Shown here one piece after another: positions 26,480 through 34,134 of a stretch of DNA of 42,167 bases (its first letter is position 1; each line of letters begins with the position of its first letter). Origin of the DNA: Vicinamibacteria bacterium (GTDB lineage Bacteria; Acidobacteriota; Vicinamibacteria; Fen-336); contig JAICEW010000013.1 in assembly GCA_025923995.1 (NCBI GenBank), positions 1 to 42,167 on the forward strand, in the 5' to 3' direction. The position numbers and the translations under genes were made by a program. The notes under the pieces were generated by a model, which was given only the letters and a program-made list of their open reading frames with translations, was not told where the DNA came from and made no database searches.

Positions 26480-28653
26480 GGCCGCTGCTGCTGGCCCTCG
26501 TCGCCCTGGCGGCCCTCCCACTCGTCGCCCAGGAGCCGTCGCCGCCGCCCGCGGCGGCGACGGACGTCGACCAGCGGGAGCTGCAGGCCGTGCAGGACCT
26601 GCTGGCCCGCGCGGTGGCGGAGTTCGACGGCGCCCAGCAGAGCCGCTCGATCGTCATCTTCGACGAGATCGTGAACCGGCTGGAGAACCTGCGGCGCCAG
26701 GGATCCCTCCCGCCCCGGGGGCGCGAGATCCTGGTCCAGGCCTACGAGCTGCGGGGCCGCGCGTACTACAACATCGGGCTCTCGGAGAAGGCGGCGGACT
26801 CCTTCCGCTCGCTCGTGCAGTTCCAGCCCCAGTACAACATGAGCCGCGAGAAGGTCTCGCCCAAGGTGGTGGACTTCTTCGGCTCCGTGAAGAAGGCGCT
26901 CGTCGGCTACCTGGCCGTGTCCACGGTGCCGCCCGGCGCGCGGGTCTCGCTCAACGGCGAGTTCCTGGCGCTCTCGGATTTCTTCCCGCTCGACGTGCTG
27001 GCGGGGGAGTACGCGGTCGAGATCGCGCGCGACGGGTACCAGACCGAGACGCGCACGCTCAGCATCGCCCCGCGCGCCACCGAGACGCTCCAGGTCGACC
27101 TGGTGCGCACGCTGGCCAGCGCGTTCTTCATCACCGAGCCGGCCGGCGTCGAGGTCTGGGTGGACGGCGAGCTGCGGGGCACGACGTCCGGATCGCTCTC
27201 TCCGGACCGGCACGAGGCGGCGCGGGCCCAGGGGCTCGACCCCTCGCGCAGCTCCGACCGGCTGGAGGTCACGAACCTCTCGATCGGCGCGCACCAGGTC
27301 GAGCTGCGCCGCAAGTGCCACGAGATCGCGCGCCGCACGCTGGAGCTGCCGGAGCCGAAGGACTACGACCCGGACCCGGTGAAGCTCGAGGAGTCGGTGG
27401 GAACGCTGAGCCTGCGCTCGGATCCGCCGGGCGGGCGCATCTTCCTCGACGGCGAGGGGATGGGCGTGACGCCGCGGGAGCTGCCCCGCGTGTGCTCCGG
27501 ACGCCACCGCATCGAGGTGAAGCACCCGGCCGGCCGCTTCATCCAGGACCTCACGCTCGAGAAGAACGAATCGAAGACGCTGGACTGCCCGATCCGTCCC
27601 AGCCTGGCCTTCCTGGGCGTGGTGGCGGAGAGCCCGGCGGGCGAGCGGGTGCTGGCCGATGCGGAGGAGCGGATCCTCGAGAACCTGGCCCGCGTGTCGT
27701 CGCTCAACTTCATCCCGGCCCCCCGCGACACGGTCGAGCGCATCCTGGACCTCGAGAAGCTGGGCCGGCGCGGGCTGGTGCCCGGGTCGGGCACGGAGCC
27801 GGACGTGCTGCGCAAGGTGACCGAGAGGCTGGCGGCCGCGCTGGAGGTGCAGGGCTTCCTGATCGCGGTGCTGCCGGAGGAGAAGCTGCAGCGGACGGCG
27901 GTGCTGCACCTGCTGGCCGCGGGCAACACCGTGTCGGACCGCTGGAGCGTCAACTTCGCGGAGTCCGCCGCGTACCTGCGCTTCCTGGCCGCGGTGGACC
28001 GGCGGGCCGCGCTCCAGCGGCCGTGGAGCGGCCTCATCACCGTGGACACGCTGCTGCACGACGGCGTGCCCGTGCTGCGCGTGGTGCCGGGCAGCCCCGG
28101 AGCACTCGCCGGCGTGGCTCCGGGCGAGGTGCTGCAGGCGCTGGACGGGCAGCCGGTCAAGAAGACCGCCGACTGGCTGGCCGCGCTGGGCTCGCGCAAG
28201 GCGAAGGACAAGGTGTCGCTCAAGCTCTCGGGCGCCTCGGGCCCGCGCACCGTCGAGCTGGCGCTGTCCGAGACGCCGCAGGAGATCCCGCTCAACGACC
28301 CGACGCTCCTCTACAACAAGGTGATGATGGACCTGCGGCAGCAGGTCGAGGGCTACCCGGGGACCGAGGCGGCCGCGTTCGCGCGCCTCAACCTCGCGCT
28401 GTGCGCGATGCACTTCGCCGACTTCGCCGCCGCGCACGAGCACCTGCTGAAGGCGCGCGAGGAGCTGCCGCGCCGCGCGGGCGTCTCCCAGGGCACCGCG
28501 CTCTACTACCTCGGGCTCGCGCTGGAGCGGCTCGGGTACCGCAAGGAGGCGGCCGACGCCTACCGCGCGGCGGCCGCGTCCACCGACGCCACGCTCCTCA
28601 ACAACGACGGGCCCGCCGTGTCGGCCCGGGCCTCGCGGCGCCTGACCCCGTGA
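26476..28653 (+). CDS. Exported multi-domain PEGA-PDZ-TPR protein
   Basis: This 725-residue protein begins at GTG 26476, overlapping the previous stop (GTGA), with a signal peptide (MRPLLLALVALAALPLVA). A helical/TPR-like region comes first (to about 140). Three PEGA-type segments follow: STVPPGARVSLNGEF near 146, ITEPAGVEVWVDGEL near 217 and SDPPGGRIFLDGEGMGVTP near 314. Residues about 375-510 resemble the alpha/beta fold of exported CsgG/TolB-N-type domains, but only loosely. A PDZ domain (about 515-600: VPVLRVVPGSPGALAGVAPGEVLQALDG) and C-terminal TPRs (620-715) complete it. No protease residues are seen, so it looks like an assembly or sensing scaffold. Confidence 0.82.
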   Translation: MRPLLLALVALAALPLVAQEPSPPPAAATDVDQRELQAVQDLLARAVAEFDGAQQSRSIVIFDEIVNRLENLRRQGSLPPRGREILVQAYELRGRAYYNIGLSEKAADSFRSLVQFQPQYNMSREKVSPKVVDFFGSVKKALVGYLAVSTVPPGARVSLNGEFLALSDFFPLDVLAGEYAVEIARDGYQTETRTLSIAPRATETLQVDLVRTLASAFFITEPAGVEVWVDGELRGTTSGSLSPDRHEAARAQGLDPSRSSDRLEVTNLSIGAHQVELRRKCHEIARRTLELPEPKDYDPDPVKLEESVGTLSLRSDPPGGRIFLDGEGMGVTPRELPRVCSGRHRIEVKHPAGRFIQDLTLEKNESKTLDCPIRPSLAFLGVVAESPAGERVLADAEERILENLARVSSLNFIPAPRDTVERILDLEKLGRRGLVPGSGTEPDVLRKVTERLAAALEVQGFLIAVLPEEKLQRTAVLHLLAAGNTVSDRWSVNFAESAAYLRFLAAVDRRAALQRPWSGLITVDTLLHDGVPVLRVVPGSPGALAGVAPGEVLQALDGQPVKKTADWLAALGSRKAKDKVSLKLSGASGPRTVELALSETPQEIPLNDPTLLYNKVMMDLRQQVEGYPGTEAAAFARLNLALCAMHFADFAAAHEHLLKAREELPRRAGVSQGTALYYLGLALERLGYRKEAADAYRAAAASTDATLLNNDGPAVSARASRRLTP

Positions 28654-28982
28654 GCACGCCGCCGGCGGCGCGGCTGGTGTGGGAGCGGCAGGACGGCTCG
28701 CACGTGGACTTCGCGCTGGCCGCCACGCCGATGGTCGTGGGCCGCGACGAGGAGGCGGACATCCGCGTGGACGAGCCGCTCGTCTCGCGCGCCCACGCGC
28801 GCATCGAGCCGCGCGAGGGGGCGTACGCGCTCCTGGACCTGGGCTCGACCAACTTCACGCGCGTCAACGGCGAGGTCATCCGGGAGCGTGTGCTCCGGCA
28901 CGGCGACGAGCTGCGCTTCGCACGGGCACGCTGCCGCTACGTCGAGGACGGTGTTCCCGATCCCGTGGCGGGCGGCGTCTAG
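28650..28982 (+). CDS. Stand-alone FHA-domain protein
   Basis: This 110-residue protein starts at GTG 28650, overlapping the previous stop (GTGA). It is almost entirely one FHA domain: MVVGRDEEADIRVDEPLVSRAHARIEP, LLDLGSTNFTRVNGEVI and LRHGDELRFA. The phosphothreonine-binding residues of the GR, S..H and N loops are present (the last as TNFTRVNG). FHA proteins read phosphothreonine marks, so it is the natural reader for the kinase two genes upstream. No signal peptide is present, so it should be cytoplasmic. Confidence 0.88.
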   Translation: MSTPPAARLVWERQDGSHVDFALAATPMVVGRDEEADIRVDEPLVSRAHARIEPREGAYALLDLGSTNFTRVNGEVIRERVLRHGDELRFARARCRYVEDGVPDPVAGGV

Positions 28983-28989
28983 GGGCCGC

Positions 28990-29262
28990 TTGTCCATCCG
29001 GCTCGACCGCTGGCGGCTGACCGCCGCCGTCCTCGCGCTGGCCGGCGCGGCCGTGCTGTTCCTCCCGCTGTGCGACCTGGTGTTCGACTGCGGCTGCACC
29101 TGGCCGCTGCTGGGCGGCGCCGAGCGCTGCAACATGCACGCGCCGCGCCCGCCGCACTGCCCGTTGTGCAAGGGTCCGCGCGTCTACGGCCTCGCGTTCA
29201 GCCTCGCGCTGTGGACGGCGCTGTTCCTGCCGATCGATCGGCTGCTGCGCGCGAGCCGTTGA
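28990..29262 (+). CDS. Small Cys-rich two-helix membrane protein, unknown function
   Basis: This 90-residue protein starts at TTG 28990, with AGGGG 4 nt upstream, 7 nt after the FHA gene. Two transmembrane helices (about 11-30 and 66-82) enclose a loop of about 35 residues with C34, C36, C47, C57 and C60; C28 lies at the membrane edge, and H50 and H56 are also in the loop. The basic N-terminus (MSIRLDRWR) predicts that the loop faces outward. CGC...C..H...HCPLC could bind a metal or form disulfides. No named family is recognised. Confidence 0.65.
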   Translation: MSIRLDRWRLTAAVLALAGAAVLFLPLCDLVFDCGCTWPLLGGAERCNMHAPRPPHCPLCKGPRVYGLAFSLALWTALFLPIDRLLRASR

Positions 29263-29356
29263 CGGGCCGCACTCCCTAGCGGTTGGGGCCCGGAGGCCCT
29301 TCCAGGACACCCGAACGCGTGATCGCGCGGATCGTCGGCCAGTCGGCCGGACCGCG

Positions 29357-32300
29357 TCACCGCGGCCGGTACGTCAGGGGCGTGTCGTACGAGAAGCCGG
29401 TGGCGGGCTCGATGGCGACCGCCTTGCCCGTGAGCGTCCCGTACCCGCCGTCGTGCGTGACGGTGATCGTTCCCGACGCGCCGGGCACGACGGTGGCCAC
29501 GTTCAGCACCAGCCCGCGGCGCGCCGGCAGCGCGAACGGGCGCGAGGCGAGCACCGTCCCCTCGGCGCTCCAGAGCCACAGCGTGCCGTTCACCGTGCCG
29601 GCGGTCGGGTTGTGGAGCAGGACGACCGCCTCCTGGTCGCCGGTCGTGTTGAAGCGCGCGAGCGCGGCGGACGCGTCGTAGGCCCGGAGCCGGTACGTGT
29701 CGTCGGCTCCGCAGTCGGTCGAGCAGCCCTGGCTGCGGACGCGCACCAGCTGCGTCAGCGTGCCGGCGGTGCTGTTCTGCCAGCGCAGCGTCCGCGCGTG
29801 GCCGGTCCCGACGGGCGCGCCCGCCTGCAGGATGGTCGAGGTGTCGTGATCCACGCGCTCCAGCGAAAGGGGCAACGCGCCATCCAGGTCGCCCGAGACC
29901 TCGTCGAGCACGACCTCGAACGCGGACCGGGGCGGCACGTGGACGGCGAACCGCTCCTGGGCCGGGCTGCCCGCCGGCAGCGCGAGACGCCAGTCGGACC
30001 CGTGCCCCAGCTCACTCCGCAGCGCGAGGTCCATGCGCGTCTCCTCGACGTCGGTGTTGTCCGCCAGGTCGACGTCCACCTGGTCCGCGTCCACCTCGGC
30101 GACCAGGGACACGGAGGTGAACGCGACGGCCTGGACGTCGACGTGGAACGACACGGCCTGGCCCGGGAACATCGTCTGCATCCCGCAGGTGATCTCCACG
30201 TCGTCCGGCGACGCGCAGGCGGCGTCCGGGAGGTCGATCAGGGTGACGCCCGGCGGCAGCGAGCAGTGCGTGAGCACGCGTGACGCCGCGTACGCGCCCT
30301 GGTTGACGACGTCGAGCGTGTAGCGGAAGCGCTGTCCCGGCTGCACCGGGTCGGCGCTGTCGCTCACCGACACGGCCAGGTCGACGGGGTTGATCTGCGT
30401 GCGGAACGAGGTGAAGTTGTCGGCGGGCTCGGTCTCCTCCGGAGCCAGCGCGTGGGCGTCCGCCCAGCCCGCCGGCTGGCCCCCTCCGTTCTCCGACGTC
30501 GTGGCCACGACCGTGAGCTGGAACGACGCCCCTGAGGCGAGCGTGGCCAGGTCGCAGGTCACGAGGTTCGCGCTCTCCGCGCAGAGCGGCAGGCTCGGCG
30601 TGTGCGACACGTAGGACATGCCGATGGGCACCCGGAAGCGGAGGCGGGGGCCCGTGGCGGGCAGCGGGCCGCGGTTGACCGCCGTGGCCACGTAGGTGAC
30701 CGGGTCGCCGCTCGGCGCGGGGTCCGGCGAGCCCTCGACGGCGATCGCGAGGTCCGTCCCCGCGCCGGGGGCGCGCCCGCGCAGCACGGTGAGCGTGTCG
30801 CCCTCGGTCACGAGCGCGGCCAGGTCCGCCCGGCCGTCGTGGTCGAGGTCCGAGGCGAGAAGGGCCCGCGTGTTGCCGCCGACGGGGATAGGGGCCGCCT
30901 GGAAGAGGCCGAACGAGCCGTCGCCGCTGCCTCGCAGCAGGTGGACGCCCGTGGCGGCGCTCGAGAACTCGAAGGCCGCGACGTCGGGACGCCCGTCGCC
31001 GGTGAAGTCGGAGACGGCGAGCGAGGTCGGCAGGATCGGCGGCTGGACGACGGCGGGACCGAACCCGCCCAGGCCATCACCCAGGCGCACACCCAGCCCG
31101 CCGGGCTGGGGCAGCGGCTGGTGGTCGCCGCCGCCCACCAGGTCGAGCCGGCCGTCCGCGTCGAGGTCCGCGGCCGCCAGCGCGTGCTCGGCGGCGTAGA
31201 GGTCGATGGGCGGGCCGGCCACGAAGGACTCCACGCCGGTGCCCGACAGCAGCTGGAGCCGCAGGTTGCCGCCCTGCGGCGCGCGGAACCACGCCAGGTC
31301 GGTGCGCGCGTCCGCGTTGAAGCGGCCCGCGGCCAGCGCCAGCGAGCCGTCGCCCACGACGGTGGTGCCGCCCAGGCTGAAGGTGCCGTCCGCCACGCCG
31401 TGGAGGACGAAGATCGCGTCGGCGGTCTCGTTGGCGACGGCGATGTCGGTGACGCCGTCGCCGCCGAAGTCGCCCAGGGCCAGGCTCTGCGGCACGCCGC
31501 CGACGGGGTAGGAGGCTCGAGCGAACCCACCCGCATGGTCGTTGAGCAGCACGACCACGTCCTGGGTGCCCGCGTGCGCGACCGCCAGATCGGGCCAGCC
31601 GTCGCGGTCGAAGTCCGACGTGACGAGGTCGACGGGGCCGGTGCCTGTCAGCGTCGAGGACGCCGGACCGAACCCGCCCTGACCATCGCCTCGCACCACG
31701 GAGACCGTGCCGCCGGCGTGCGCGGCGGCGACGTCCGGGTGGCCGTCGCGGTCGAAGTCGGCGGCGACACCGGCCGTCGCCTCGGGCGGGATGGGGAACG
31801 TGCGCTGGGCGGCGAAGAGGCCCGCGCCATCCCCCGCCAGCAGGCTGGCGCCCGCGACCAGGTCCAGGCGTCCGTCGCCGGTGAGGTCCGCGAGGGCCAG
31901 GTCTCCCGACACTCCGTATCGGCGTGGCGACAGCACGCCGCCCGCGCCGTCGCCCGCGTAGGTCCAGACGCCGGCCCCGGAAACCGCGATGTCGGGCCGC
32001 CCGTCGCCGTCGAAGGCGCCGATCCGCACGCGCCTGGGGTTGGCCGGGGCGGGCACGATGGCGGGCGCGCCCAGCGAGCCGGTCCCGTCCCCGCGCAGGA
32101 TCGAGAGCGTGCGCCCGCGCTGGTCCGCCGTGGCCACGTCGAGGCGCCCGTCGCCGTCGAGGTCGCCCGCGTCGATGCCCTGGGGCCCCTCGCCGCAGGG
32201 GAAGGGTCCGCGCACGGTGACGGCCAGCGTCGCGCTGCCCAGCAGGACGAACACCGCGTTGCCGAAGTTGTCGGCGACGGCCACGTCGTCGCGCCCGTCG

Positions 32301-32899
32301 CCGTCGAAGTCGCGCGCGACCAAGCCGTACGGGAGCAGCACCATCGGCAGGTTCCACACGACCGGCGCCGCGAAGGTGCCCGCGCCGGTCCCGCGGTAGA
32401 ACAACGCCTGGGCCACGCTCGTGAACCCCCGGTGCGACAGCGCGAGGTCGCGCCGGCCGTCCCCGTCGAAGTCGCCGGCGGCCAGACCCGTGTTGAGCGG
32501 GTCGCCGCCGAGGCTGACGCCGGCGAAGCGGCCGTCGCCGAGCCCCAGGTACACGGCGGGACCGGTGGCGAAGTCCGCCAGCGCCAGGTCCAGGCGCCCG
32601 TCGCCGTTGAAGTCGGCGGCGACGAGGGCCTCGGCGGTGGAGGACGTCGAGGTGGCGACCTGCGAGACCAGCGGGACGCCGTACCCGCCCTGGCCGTCGC
32701 CGAGCGTGACGGCCACGCCCGTCGGGTTGTGGAGCGCGTAGGCGACGTCGAGCCGCCCGTCCCCGTTGAAGTCGCCGGTGGTGACGGGGCCGGTCGTGAG
32801 GCGCGTGACGGGCAGCAGGGGGGCCGAGACGAGGTGCTGCGTGGCGCGCGCCGGCGCCGCGGCGAGCAGGCACAGGGCCGCCGCGCCGAGCGCGCGCAT
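29357..32899 (-). CDS. Large exported FG-GAP/VCBS-repeat protein with DUF11-type domains
   Basis: This 1180-residue protein has a signal peptide (MRALGAAALCLLAAAPARA). Residues about 30-740 contain around 14 FG-GAP/VCBS units, each with a Ca2+-binding loop of the GDFNGDGRLDVA type, as in integrin-alpha propellers; a few loops are degenerate (GRFNADARTDLA). Residues about 745-980 hold two CARDB/DUF11-like beta-sandwiches (DLAIAVEGSPDPAPSGDPVTY, DLAVSVSDSADPVQPGQRF). The last 200 residues are a beta-rich region without a recognised anchor or sorting signal. It is probably secreted or surface-attached and calcium-stabilised. Only 2 nt separate it from the EAL gene upstream, so it is the last gene of the c-di-GMP operon. 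Confidence 0.85.
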   Translation of the reverse strand: MRALGAAALCLLAAAPARATQHLVSAPLLPVTRLTTGPVTTGDFNGDGRLDVAYALHNPTGVAVTLGDGQGGYGVPLVSQVATSTSSTAEALVAADFNGDGRLDLALADFATGPAVYLGLGDGRFAGVSLGGDPLNTGLAAGDFDGDGRRDLALSHRGFTSVAQALFYRGTGAGTFAAPVVWNLPMVLLPYGLVARDFDGDGRDDVAVADNFGNAVFVLLGSATLAVTVRGPFPCGEGPQGIDAGDLDGDGRLDVATADQRGRTLSILRGDGTGSLGAPAIVPAPANPRRVRIGAFDGDGRPDIAVSGAGVWTYAGDGAGGVLSPRRYGVSGDLALADLTGDGRLDLVAGASLLAGDGAGLFAAQRTFPIPPEATAGVAADFDRDGHPDVAAAHAGGTVSVVRGDGQGGFGPASSTLTGTGPVDLVTSDFDRDGWPDLAVAHAGTQDVVVLLNDHAGGFARASYPVGGVPQSLALGDFGGDGVTDIAVANETADAIFVLHGVADGTFSLGGTTVVGDGSLALAAGRFNADARTDLAWFRAPQGGNLRLQLLSGTGVESFVAGPPIDLYAAEHALAAADLDADGRLDLVGGGDHQPLPQPGGLGVRLGDGLGGFGPAVVQPPILPTSLAVSDFTGDGRPDVAAFEFSSAATGVHLLRGSGDGSFGLFQAAPIPVGGNTRALLASDLDHDGRADLAALVTEGDTLTVLRGRAPGAGTDLAIAVEGSPDPAPSGDPVTYVATAVNRGPLPATGPRLRFRVPIGMSYVSHTPSLPLCAESANLVTCDLATLASGASFQLTVVATTSENGGGQPAGWADAHALAPEETEPADNFTSFRTQINPVDLAVSVSDSADPVQPGQRFRYTLDVVNQGAYAASRVLTHCSLPPGVTLIDLPDAACASPDDVEITCGMQTMFPGQAVSFHVDVQAVAFTSVSLVAEVDADQVDVDLADNTDVEETRMDLALRSELGHGSDWRLALPAGSPAQERFAVHVPPRSAFEVVLDEVSGDLDGALPLSLERVDHDTSTILQAGAPVGTGHARTLRWQNSTAGTLTQLVRVRSQGCSTDCGADDTYRLRAYDASAALARFNTTGDQEAVVLLHNPTAGTVNGTLWLWSAEGTVLASRPFALPARRGLVLNVATVVPGASGTITVTHDGGYGTLTGKAVAIEPATGFSYDTPLTYRPR

Positions 32900-32901
32900 G
32901 C

Positions 32902-34134
32902 TCAGGCGGGCTCGGGGCCCGGCTCGGGGCGCGCGAGCAGGAAGCCCTGCCCCCAGCTCACGCCCATGGACAGCAGGGCGCGCGCCTCCTCCTCCGCGTG
33001 GATGCCCTCCGCGATCACGGTGGCGCCGATGCCGCGCCCCATGGCCACGATGGCCTTCACCATCTCCCGGTTGACCAGGCTCGCGTGCACGTCGCGCACC
33101 AGCGCGATGTCGATCTTGAGGAAGGTGGGCTTGAGCCGCGCGATCGACTCCAGGCCCGAGTAGCCGGCCCCCACGTCGTCGACCGCGAACGACATGCCGA
33201 GGTCGGTGTAGTACGTCATGGCCTCGCGGAAGAGCGTGTAGTTGTCGATGACCAGCTTCTCCGTGATCTCGATGACGATGCGGTCGGGCGACACCTGCGC
33301 CCGGTCCAGGAAGTCGATCAGCGCCTTGCCGCGGAACTGCGGGTCGCGGATGGTGCCGGGGAGCGTGTTCACGAAGATCTTGGCGGTGGAGGGGATGCGG
33401 GAGGAGGACAGCAGCGCCCGCTGGCGGCAGAGGCGGTCGAGCTCGACCAGCAGCTCGTGCGCCTCCGCGGCCCCGAACAGCGCGTCGGCCGGCTCCAGGC
33501 CGGAGCCGCGCGCCCCGCGGGAGAGCGCCTCGTAGCCCAGCACGGTGCGGGTCTGGAGGTCCATGATGGGCTGGAACGCGGTCACGATGCGCTCGCGCAG
33601 GATGATGTCGAGCAGCCGCTCGCGCATCTGCAGCTCTTCCGCCTGCCGCTGGTGCGCCGCCTGCCGCAGCGCGTGGTGGTAGGCGCCGCGGACGCTGCGC
33701 TCCGGGTGGACCAGCGGGTTGTAGACGGCCATGCTGTAGCCCACCTCGATGCGCGGCGGGGTCTTGAGGTACGGGAACGCCGACCGGCCCAGGCTGGGCG
33801 CGAGCGACGCCAGCAGGCGGGACTGGATTGCCTTCAGGTCCGCCGGCGTCGTGGGGACGCTGCGCCGCCGCTTGCGTCCCAGCAGCAGCAGGAAGCGCAG
33901 GCCGCGCGGCCGGTCGAGCGCCAGCACGTCGTCGTTGCGGTAGTCCTTGCCCTGCTGCTCGAGCAGGATGGTGGTGATGCGCGCCCGCACCTCCTCGAAC
34001 GCGTCGCTGCCGTATTCGCTCTCGACCACGCCGATGGGGGACGCGTCCATCACGATCACGCCCAGGCTGCCCCGCTCGGCCAGCTCGCGGGACAGATCGT
34101 TCAGGTGCTCGTGGTACGAGGGGATCGTCTTCAT
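32902..34134 (-). CDS. EAL-domain c-di-GMP phosphodiesterase with degenerate GGDEF-like region
   Basis: This 410-residue cytoplasmic protein carries a C-terminal EAL domain (about 180-405) that should hydrolyse c-di-GMP to pGpG. Every catalytic residue known from RocR-type enzymes has a counterpart: E202 (YEALSRG), N256 (FVNTLPG), E289 (VIEITE), D319 and D320 (AVDDVGAG), K340 (FLKIDIA), E376 (IAEGIHA) and Q396 (GQGF). Residues 1-150 look like a GGDEF domain that has lost its motif (LLLLGRKRRRS in its place), so it is probably regulatory. Its ATG overlaps the stop of the upstream EAL gene (ATGA). Confidence 0.9.
   Translation of the reverse strand: MKTIPSYHEHLNDLSRELAERGSLGVIVMDASPIGVVESEYGSDAFEEVRARITTILLEQQGKDYRNDDVLALDRPRGLRFLLLLGRKRRRSVPTTPADLKAIQSRLLASLAPSLGRSAFPYLKTPPRIEVGYSMAVYNPLVHPERSVRGAYHHALRQAAHQRQAEELQMRERLLDIILRERIVTAFQPIMDLQTRTVLGYEALSRGARGSGLEPADALFGAAEAHELLVELDRLCRQRALLSSSRIPSTAKIFVNTLPGTIRDPQFRGKALIDFLDRAQVSPDRIVIEITEKLVIDNYTLFREAMTYYTDLGMSFAVDDVGAGYSGLESIARLKPTFLKIDIALVRDVHASLVNREMVKAIVAMGRGIGATVIAEGIHAEEEARALLSMGVSWGQGFLLARPEPGPEPA

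Noticed and set aside
29286-29301. Possible bidirectional terminator between convergent genes: GGGCC-CGGA-GGCCC
   Set aside because: The position fits, but the stem is 5 bp and no T-tract follows on either strand.
30602-33163. Long open frame on the plus strand opposite the FG-GAP gene
   Set aside because: The product is low-complexity Arg/Gly/Val-rich sequence without motifs. The minus strand has a signal peptide and regular DxDGDG repeats, so this frame is a GC-bias shadow.
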